A model generated the notes under the pieces. It was not told where the DNA came from, searched no databases, and saw nothing but the letters and a program-made list of their open reading frames with translations. DNA of 6,929 nt from Deltaproteobacteria bacterium (GTDB lineage Bacteria; Desulfobacterota; SM23-61): assembly GCA_016234425.1 (NCBI GenBank), contig JACRCA010000131.1, forward strand, positions 1-6,929. Reading direction: 5' to 3'. Positions 1-4,494 of the stretch are shown here, piece by piece (position 1 is the first letter of the stretch; each line of letters opens with the position of its first letter). The position numbers were made by a program, and so were the translations under genes.

Positions 1-20
1 ATAAAGCGGGCAACAAGCTT

Positions 21-136
21 GTCATTCCTGCGGAAGCAGAGCTTGCCCCGCACTTGATGCGGGGAATCCACAATCTTCGATATGGTTCCCTGCTTTCGCA
101 GGGACAAGCCTGGATTCCCGTTTTCACGGGAATGAC
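21..136. repeat. MITE-like composite hairpin repeat (GTCATTCC...GGAATGAC)
   Basis: The element is bounded by a perfect 8-bp inverted repeat, GTCATTCC (21-28) and GGAATGAC (129-136). Inside are three perfect hairpins: CCCCGCA/TGCGGGG (46-64, 5-nt loop), TCCCTGC/GCAGGGA (87-104, loop TTTC) and ATTCCCGT/ACGGGAAT (114-133, loop TTTC). This architecture resembles dispersed non-coding repeats frequent in deltaproteobacterial and related genomes; that link is from general knowledge, since no second copy lies in this window. An open frame crossing it encodes nothing recognisable. No clear target-site duplication flanks it, so mobility is inferred only. Confidence 0.7.
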
Positions 137-312
137 AGCACAACTGAAACAGCAAAAGGGCCTTTTCAAAAAGCTAAACTGTTACCAAAAATCAGATTTC
201 AAAAATCAAAATTACAATCCCCAAACCAATATCTATTTTTCCAGATTTCCTATTCCATGAATTTTGGAATTTTGGTCTGTCGTTTTGGATTTTGATAATT
301 GATTTTTGGATT
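137..312. other. A/T-rich non-coding stretch with a loose inverted repeat
   Basis: No gene is supported here. The stretch is A/T-rich and low in complexity. It contains a tandem duplication of GAATTTTG (259-266 and 267-274). The segment around 187-230 (runs such as CAAAAATCAAAA) is roughly complementary to 278-312 (GATTTTGATAATTGATTTTT), giving an imperfect long inverted repeat. It lies just beyond the stop of the last minus-strand gene, so it could serve as a transcript end, but no GC-stem plus T-tract terminator is visible. Confidence 0.4.
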
Positions 313-543
313 TCATCCACTCCCCTTGTCGCCTTTCCACTCTCTGAGCCGCAAAATCATCCTCCATATAAAGGCCACAAGCAGAGTTCCGCTGATCAGG
401 ATGATGAAGCTAGCCGAAAAGAAAGAAGCCAGGAATTCGCCGGGATGCTTCAATTTATAAGCCCGGATCATTTCCTCTATGCCAAACTCCAGAAAGAAGA
501 TAGCAATTGCCGAGAAGATTATGAACCGGACCCACCAGAACAC
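313..543 (-). CDS. small two-helix membrane protein, function unknown
   Basis: A 76-residue protein of unknown family. It has two hydrophobic segments, about residues 5-20 (FIIFSAIAIFFLEFGI) and 41-60 (FFSASFIILISGTLLVAFIW), separated by a short charged stretch, and a basic C-terminal tail. It is therefore probably an inner-membrane hairpin. The start is GTG, chosen because AAAAGGAG sits 6 bases upstream. It begins one base after the TAG of the DUF2889 gene, so the two are almost certainly co-transcribed and probably translationally coupled. No catalytic or binding motif is visible. The good SD and conserved-looking spacing argue that the gene is real; the function cannot be named. Confidence 0.7.
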   Translation of the reverse strand: MFWWVRFIIFSAIAIFFLEFGIEEMIRAYKLKHPGEFLASFFSASFIILISGTLLVAFIWRMILRLREWKGDKGSG

Positions 544-544
544 C

Positions 545-1114
545 CTAAGCTCCTTTTCTCTCCTTTTCCATGATCGTCATTAAAGACCGCACGTAGGGTC
601 CATCTTTGCGCCAGACATGGCAACTGTCCATCACCCGGGAGATGGCCGGGTGATCCAAAGAGCGAGCCCCGAGGCTTCTTCCGTAGGCGGCCCAATAGCC
701 TTGTACGGCCGCTGGCCCGAGGGTCAGGAACAGGTTCGTCAGGTGGGAGCACCCCCGCACATCCCCGATCAGGTCCTTCACCTTTTGGGTGAAACCCGTG
801 ATGATTTTAAGGCCCACCAGTTTTTGCACTCCCGGCAAAACTTCTGGACACATTTCTCGCGGAATTCGGGGCATCTCCGCCTCAACGGCGGAGATGGTCA
901 GGTCTGGCCCTTGAACCCAAATCCGGGCAATGAGGTGGTGGACCAAAACTGGCCCCCTTTTTTGATCCCCCGCAGGCATAGGAGGAATTCTCTGATCAGC
1001 CAATTCCCCTTCCACCAGAACTCGGTGATCCCCGAGATCATACGTGCGGATTTCGATCTTTCGGGTATGGACTAATTTCCCTCTGTTCTCTGGCAACTCC
1101 TTTCTTTCATCCAT
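545..1114 (-). CDS. DUF2889 family protein
   Basis: A 189-residue soluble protein whose pattern fits DUF2889, a family of unknown function. Matching features are an N-terminal strand with HTR (16-18) and a following acidic/aromatic segment, a central LTISAVEAEM-like strand (72-81) leading to MCPE (88-91), the signature GCSHLTNL (121-128), and a C-terminal DSCHVW...DGP (163-172). Conserved Cys and His residues in these motifs could bind metal, but this is inference. The ATG start has AAGG about 10 bases upstream. The gene starts one base after the TGA of the upstream 141-aa gene and ends one base before the small membrane-protein gene, placing it in the middle of a tight three-gene unit. Length is normal for the family and no disruption is seen. 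Confidence 0.82.
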   Translation of the reverse strand: MDERKELPENRGKLVHTRKIEIRTYDLGDHRVLVEGELADQRIPPMPAGDQKRGPVLVHHLIARIWVQGPDLTISAVEAEMPRIPREMCPEVLPGVQKLVGLKIITGFTQKVKDLIGDVRGCSHLTNLFLTLGPAAVQGYWAAYGRSLGARSLDHPAISRVMDSCHVWRKDGPYVRSLMTIMEKERKGA

Positions 1115-1115
1115 T

Positions 1116-1541
1116 TCAATGGCCTTTTCTTTCCTTTCTTTTTTTAGCCAACTTTTGAAAGAAGATCTCTGCAGGATTCTCCACTGAGGGCAGGCTGATG
1201 ATCTGTCCGGAGGTTACGGAAAAGCGCTCGTCAGCCTTCAAGGCTTCCAGGAGCTCGCGGTAAGTATAATTAGGGTTAACCATCAGCTCTTCCACGATGC
1301 GGTGAGCTAAATCTGCTAAGGGTAAGACCTTTTCATCCTGCAAGACCTGCCAGGCGATCTGCCGGCTTTCGCTTAACAACTCTTCCTTGGGTTCGGCAGA
1401 TTTTGCGGTTTCCAGATCGTAGCGCGGAAAGCTATCCACAGGAAGCGTCCCGGATTCCTGGCGGATGGCTCCCTCCCGATCTTGGTAAAGCTTCTTGGCA
1501 ACCCCAAAAATTTCCGCTCCCCGGCGAATTCGGCGAGCCAT
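1116..1541 (-). CDS. hypothetical protein, first gene of the DUF2889 unit
   Basis: A 141-residue protein that I do not recognise. It is soluble, with no signal peptide or membrane segment. Both ends are strongly basic (MARRIRRG at the start, KKRKERKGH at the end). The middle, about residues 60-115, reads as predicted helices followed by a short strand (LADLAHRIVEEL, YTYRELLEALKAD, SGQIISLPS), which loosely resembles a small winged-helix fold; that is a guess from pattern only. The ATG start is supported by AAGGAA about 8 bases upstream. It is followed after one base by the DUF2889 gene. The basic tails would suit nucleic-acid binding, but no known DNA-binding signature is present. Confidence 0.75.
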   Translation of the reverse strand: MARRIRRGAEIFGVAKKLYQDREGAIRQESGTLPVDSFPRYDLETAKSAEPKEELLSESRQIAWQVLQDEKVLPLADLAHRIVEELMVNPNYTYRELLEALKADERFSVTSGQIISLPSVENPAEIFFQKLAKKRKERKGH

Positions 1542-1661
1542 TTCTAAATTCCTTAAAAGTTGCTTCAGGGCCTCGTTGGCTCGGTGAATCCGTTACAGTC
1601 GAGCCGTCCCAGATTCCCCTCGTTCTACCTGCCAGATAATTAAAAAGAGCCTACCAGTGTG

Positions 1662-1690
1662 ATTTTAGCTAAATTACCCCTCCGAACCAA
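1662..1690 (-). promoter_or_regulatory. candidate promoter for the three-gene DUF2889 unit
   Basis: On the minus strand a TTGGTT (-35, complement of 1685-1690) is followed after exactly 17 bases by TAAAAT (-10, complement of 1662-1667, 5 of 6 consensus). Transcription would begin near 1655 and leave a leader of roughly 115 bases before the ATG at 1541. The -10 overlaps a perfect 10-bp palindrome, TTTAGCTAAA (1664-1673), a possible operator. The -35 is weak, so read-through from upstream remains possible. Confidence 0.35.
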
Positions 1691-1707
1691 GGAAAAAATT
1701 TAAAAGC

Positions 1708-2529
1708 TTAGAAGGATATTTTTTGGAATGGGCCTTCGCAGGGTTGGCCGAGGCGAAACCAGATTTCCGGTGGCTTCCCCTCCTGTAGCCTAAAGACAAT
1801 GGCGGACACAGTGATTCCGCCGCTTTTACTTCCCGGGAGGCGATGGCGGCAGATGGCCAAGTGGCCAGGGCCATTTAGATGGTCCCGGGCAAAGGAGATG
1901 AATTGGAGAATCTTAAAGGGGGGGTCTTTCATCAAGGATTGGATGCGATCCAGCCGAATAGAGGAGCTCCGGTCGATTTTTCCATTCAGGTCCGCCATGG
2001 AGGGGAGAAGATAATGGTTCGTGTGAACGAGAACTCCTTCGGAGATATTTCTCATCTCCAAGCGCTCCGGGTTGTAGACTTCCAGAAGAACGAGATTTTT
2101 CTGATCGGCCAGCAGGTAATGGATCGGAGATCGCATCCCCTCTTCCCGGAAGATTTTCAGGGCTTCTTCGCCAGAAGCAGCTCGGCCAAGAACACTCTCG
2201 ATGCGCAAATGCTTGCGTAGCCGATCTTTGATGCTCGCCGCCGAGGCGTTGACGATGATCAACCCTTGCTCATTTATCCCTGCGGTCAAACGGCTATTTT
2301 TGCGGGAGGCAATGCCGAGGTAACTGTACCCCGACGAAGAGGTTTCTTTCAGCAGGAACTGTTCTTCCTGCTTCATGAGGTCGCGGGTTTTGCCCACGAG
2401 AACCCCTCCTCCTTCCACGGCACTTCCGATGGCTGCGTAAAGGGTGCAAGCCGGGCTATCCCTCCTTAAAACCAAGCTGAAGGCCAAGATAGAAAGGGCG
2501 GCTAGCGAAGTAACCCCTCTCAGGTTCAT
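1708..2529 (-). CDS. exported Ntn-hydrolase (C45 / linear amide C-N hydrolase type)
   Basis: A 273-residue protein resembling N-terminal-nucleophile Cys hydrolases: the C45 acyltransferase, carcinine hydrolase-like and choloylglycine hydrolase group, which cleave or transfer linear amides. Visible marks are the candidate nucleophile Cys28 in ACTLYAAIG, the GKTRD motif (46-50), GINEQGL (84-90), a DQKNLVLLEVYNPE strand pair (142-155) and HTNHYL (169-174). Residues 1-27 look like a signal peptide (hydrophobic 6-21), so it probably acts in the periplasm. The start was set at the ATG at 2529 because GGAG lies 6 bases upstream and an extended -10 promoter lies just before it. The frame can be extended to a TTG at 2607, but that lacks an SD and adds residues upstream of the signal peptide. 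Substrate cannot be predicted. Confidence 0.8.
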   Translation of the reverse strand: MNLRGVTSLAALSILAFSLVLRRDSPACTLYAAIGSAVEGGGVLVGKTRDLMKQEEQFLLKETSSSGYSYLGIASRKNSRLTAGINEQGLIIVNASAASIKDRLRKHLRIESVLGRAASGEEALKIFREEGMRSPIHYLLADQKNLVLLEVYNPERLEMRNISEGVLVHTNHYLLPSMADLNGKIDRSSSIRLDRIQSLMKDPPFKILQFISFARDHLNGPGHLAICRHRLPGSKSGGITVSAIVFRLQEGKPPEIWFRLGQPCEGPFQKISF

Positions 2530-2563
2530 CACAGTCTCCGTTGACGTAAAATTAGGTCCGGCT

Positions 2564-2572
2564 ATATTAGCA
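2564..2572 (-). promoter_or_regulatory. candidate extended -10 promoter of the Ntn-hydrolase gene
   Basis: The minus strand reads TGCTAATAT, an extended -10 element (TGn plus TAATAT). No good -35 sits 17 bases upstream, as is common for extended -10 promoters. Transcription would begin near 2557, leaving a leader of about 28 bases that contains the GGAG site of the ATG at 2529. This agrees with the shorter start and argues against the TTG at 2607. Confidence 0.35.
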
Positions 2573-2701
2573 TAATCGGAAAAAAGAGGGGATTTTTTTA
2601 GATCCAATTTTTAATCTGCTGAGCGGTGGGTTCAGAAAAAAGGCGGATGTATAGAAATGCTCACAGGCTGGAGGAATATCGGATTCCGGGCGGGCAAGAA
2701 A

Positions 2702-2908
2702 TCACGTGGGTTTCGGTCCACTCTGGTCTTTCGTTTCTTCTTTGGGCTTTTCGGGGGTTCCTTCTTCGATTGATTTTATGCCCCCCTTGAAATTCTTTAT
2801 CGCTTTACCCAGGCCTGCCCCAATTTCGGGCAGCCGCTTGGCCCCGAAAATCAGGAAGACGATGGCCAGGATTATGATCAACTCTGTAGAACCGATATTG
2901 GGAAGCAA
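2702..2908 (-). CDS. tatA: Sec-independent protein translocase subunit TatA/TatE
   Basis: A 68-residue TatA-family protein, the pore- or patch-forming subunit of the twin-arginine system that exports folded, cofactor-loaded proteins across the inner membrane. It shows a short periplasmic N-terminus with Glu9, one transmembrane helix (10-20), the hinge FGAKRLPE (21-28), an amphipathic helix with GLGKAIKNFKGG (about 32-43), and a charged, Pro/Lys-rich tail. The TTG at 2908 is preferred as start because AGGAGG lies exactly 8 bases upstream; a GTG three codons earlier overlaps that SD and cannot use it. No TatB or TatC is nearby. It follows genes for molybdoenzyme maturation, typical Tat clients. 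TatA and TatE cannot be separated by sequence alone. Confidence 0.93.
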   Translation of the reverse strand: MLPNIGSTELIIILAIVFLIFGAKRLPEIGAGLGKAIKNFKGGIKSIEEGTPEKPKEETKDQSGPKPT

Positions 2909-2916
2909 GATTCTCA

Positions 2917-2922
2917 CCTCCT
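2917..2922 (-). promoter_or_regulatory. SD sequence that decides the tatA start
   Basis: A perfect AGGAGG on the minus strand is separated by 8 bases from the TTG at 2906-2908. The in-frame GTG at 2915-2917 uses the last base of this SD, so it is an implausible start. Confidence 0.75.
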
Positions 2923-2934
2923 GTTTTTTTATTT

Positions 2935-2963
2935 ATTATATTACGGCTCCATTATTTAATCAA
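2935..2963 (-). promoter_or_regulatory. sigma70-type promoter of tatA
   Basis: On the minus strand TTGATT (-35, complement of 2958-2963) is followed by exactly 17 bases and a perfect TATAAT (-10, complement of 2935-2940). Transcription should start near 2928, giving a leader of about 20 bases with the AGGAGG site. The promoter fits in the 64-base gap between the torD-like stop and tatA, so tatA can be expressed independently of mobB. Confidence 0.75.
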
Positions 2964-2972
2964 GGGGAAAAC

Positions 2973-3632
2973 TTAATCGAAAAAATGGGACACGAATTGC
3001 TGATAATCCCAGGCCACGAAACCCTTGGTCATCTTGGCGACTCCCTTAAAATAGGGGGACTCGGCCTCCTGAAATAGGCGGTCGCAAAAAGGAGGCACCC
3101 AGACAACCAAATGCTCCCGGAAAAAATCCTGCTGCATTTTTAACAGCGCATTCTTCGGCTGCGCCTCTTCCGCTTGAGTGGCCTTTTGGCAGAGGTAGAA
3201 GACAAACTCCAATTCCGCTCCGATGTGATCGTCGGGGAAAGAGCGCTCCGGATTTATGACCAATCCTGCTTCCAGGTACTTTCTGCGGACCGCCAACGTC
3301 TCTTCCTGCATGACCAGCCCGCTTTCTGACCGATAGACCGATTCAAACAGGGGAACGGGGAAAGGTCCCACGAAGAGGCGGGTGAACTCCAGCAAGAGGT
3401 TGGGCACGAGAAGGTTGCTTGTGGGGGAGGAAATGACTGATGAAAGAAGTTCGACCCCTTCATCCAAATCTGGATGATATCCGCGCAAATTTTTCAGGAC
3501 ATCTTCTTCCTTCAGGGCCTGGACAAAATCCGGGGTGGGCTCTTGCAGGAAAAAGTACCGCAAAAGGTCATAGACATTCTGCCGGGCTTTCATGAGCTGC
3601 TGAAATTCATCGGGTTCCATGAGAATTTCCAT
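2973..3632 (-). CDS. TorD/DmsD-family molybdoenzyme chaperone
   Basis: A 219-residue, mainly helical cytoplasmic protein of the TorD/DmsD/NarJ redox-enzyme maturation family. Such proteins bind the apo-form or Tat signal of a molybdoenzyme and hold it until cofactor is inserted. Family marks are an N-terminal helix MKARQNVYDLLRYFFLQEP (14-32), the core FTRLFVGPFPVPLFESVYRS (83-102), the ETLAVRRKYLEAGL segment (111-124) and DDHIGAELEF (134-143). The start overlaps the end of mobB by 26 bases, indicating coupling. An ATG four codons later (3620) is an equally plausible start; neither has a strong SD. The client enzyme is not in the window. Formate dehydrogenase or a DMSO-reductase-type enzyme would be usual, but this is inference. 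Confidence 0.9.
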   Translation of the reverse strand: MEILMEPDEFQQLMKARQNVYDLLRYFFLQEPTPDFVQALKEEDVLKNLRGYHPDLDEGVELLSSVISSPTSNLLVPNLLLEFTRLFVGPFPVPLFESVYRSESGLVMQEETLAVRRKYLEAGLVINPERSFPDDHIGAELEFVFYLCQKATQAEEAQPKNALLKMQQDFFREHLVVWVPPFCDRLFQEAESPYFKGVAKMTKGFVAWDYQQFVSHFFD

Positions 3633-4278
3633 CGGGCAAAACCTTCAGTTCTACCCTTTGGGGGGATGCGCCTCCCTTCAACGTGGAAACCATCCCGCGG
3701 ACCGTGCTACCGATGGATTTTTGCACGAAAGGGGAGAGGGGAATTTCTTTTCCGTTGACCCACAGCCGCACTGGGGGAGATTTCTTACCCTGGAGAAATT
3801 TCTCCTCAATCAGGTTCACAAGTCCCCGGGCGTCGTTCAAATCAAAGCAGGGCACGCCCACATCAATTAGCTGATCGGCCGCGATGGCCAGGAGGTTGTC
3901 CTCTTTCTGGCAGAGAAGGTCCTGGTGCATTTCTTTGCGGAAGACCTCGATCTTAGGCTGGCTATTCTTCCTGAATCCCTCGGAGAGAATAAGGTCCACG
4001 TCTTGAATGTACTTATCCCGAAGCTCCGTGAGATCGGCGTCATGATCCACATCGCGGATTACGGCGAGTTTCGTAGGGGAAGAGATGACTACGGTGTGCG
4101 CCCCGGCTTGCTTGTGCCGCCAGCTATCTTTGCCCTCCCGGTCCACCTCGAAGCCGTGGACATCGTGTTTGACCGTGGCTACCCGGTAGCCGCGGCGCAC
4201 GAACTCCGGGACAAGTTTTTCGATGAGAGTGGTCTTTCCGCTGTCTGATTTTCCGACAATAGAAATGATGGGAGTCAT
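3607..4278 (-). CDS. mobB: molybdopterin-guanine dinucleotide biosynthesis protein MobB, extended
   Basis: A 223-residue P-loop GTPase of the MobB family, which helps MobA make the bis-MGD form of the molybdenum cofactor. It has the Walker A GKSDSGKTT (9-17), then TVKHDVHGFEVDREGKDSWR (35-54) with AGA (58-60), both characteristic of MobB, and an LILSEGFRK strand (about 96-104). E. coli MobB is about 175 residues; here about 50 more follow, including VRLWVNGKEIPLSPF and GSTVRGMVSTLKGG, which look like a separate small domain. The ATG has only a weak, distant SD (AAGGATGG, 11 bases away), and the promoter suggests an almost leaderless mRNA. It overlaps the TorD-like gene, forming a maturation operon. 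Confidence 0.93.
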   Translation of the reverse strand: MTPIISIVGKSDSGKTTLIEKLVPEFVRRGYRVATVKHDVHGFEVDREGKDSWRHKQAGAHTVVISSPTKLAVIRDVDHDADLTELRDKYIQDVDLILSEGFRKNSQPKIEVFRKEMHQDLLCQKEDNLLAIAADQLIDVGVPCFDLNDARGLVNLIEEKFLQGKKSPPVRLWVNGKEIPLSPFVQKSIGSTVRGMVSTLKGGASPQRVELKVLPDGNSHGTR

Positions 4279-4283
4279 GATTT

Positions 4284-4312
4284 ACGCTACCATCCTTCTC
4301 CTGAGGTGTCAA
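4284..4312 (-). promoter_or_regulatory. mobB promoter, probably giving a leaderless transcript
   Basis: The minus strand has a perfect TTGACA (complement of 4307-4312), a 17-base spacer and TAGCGT (complement of 4284-4289), matching TAnnnT. Only five bases separate the -10 from the ATG of mobB, so transcription would start at or beside the start codon. The -10 is weak, and the same stretch contains GGAG and AAGGATGG that could be SD sites for a longer transcript from an upstream promoter that I could not find. Confidence 0.45.
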
Positions 4313-4423
4313 CCGCCAGTTAACCCTCGCCCACCCCTGATTCTCCGCGGATGCTCTGTTTCTTATCTGTCTCGGCCCAGGCAAGAGGTCCCTAAAATCA
4401 ATGGGTTGGGCCAGCCCAGAACC

Positions 4424-4452
4424 TTGACAAGAGGGTGGTTTTTTGTTATTTT
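4424..4452 (+). promoter_or_regulatory. sigma70/A-type promoter of the hrcA operon
   Basis: A perfect TTGACA (4424-4429) is followed by exactly 17 bases and TATTTT (4447-4452). Transcription should begin about 4459, inside the CIRCE-like operator, as expected for an HrcA-repressed promoter. An imperfect palindrome TGGGC-CA-GCCCA (4407-4418) lies just upstream. Confidence 0.75.
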
Positions 4453-4455
4453 CAA

Positions 4456-4482
4456 TTCGCCCTCTTTCGATTAGAGTGCTAA
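4456..4482 (+). promoter_or_regulatory. degenerate CIRCE operator (HrcA binding site)
   Basis: CIRCE is TTAGCACTC, nine bases, GAGTGCTAA. The right arm is a perfect GAGTGCTAA (4474-4482). Nine bases earlier the left arm reads TTCGCCCTC (4456-4464), matching 7 of 9 positions; both mismatches are A to C. The spacing is exact and the site covers the predicted transcription start of hrcA, so autoregulation by HrcA is likely, though perhaps with lowered affinity. Confidence 0.82.
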
Positions 4483-4494
4483 AGAGGCTATCCT

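Noticed and set aside
54..260. Plus-strand open frame of 68 codons over the left repeat
   Set aside because: It runs through the hairpin repeat and A/T-rich sequence, has no SD and resembles no protein.
617..1075. Plus-strand open frame of 152 codons
   Set aside because: It is antisense to the well-supported DUF2889 gene, lacks an SD and has an unlikely composition.
1578..1605. GGCTCG/CGAGCC stem as a tRNA remnant
   Set aside because: No T-arm consensus, anticodon arm or acceptor stem accompanies it.
2530..2607. N-terminal extension of the Ntn-hydrolase from a TTG at 2607
   Set aside because: The TTG lacks an SD, the added residues precede a normal signal peptide, and a likely promoter lies downstream of it.
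2673..2687. GGAAT-ATCGG-ATTCC hairpin as a terminator after tatA
   Set aside because: The stem is only 5 bp and no T-tract follows on the minus strand.
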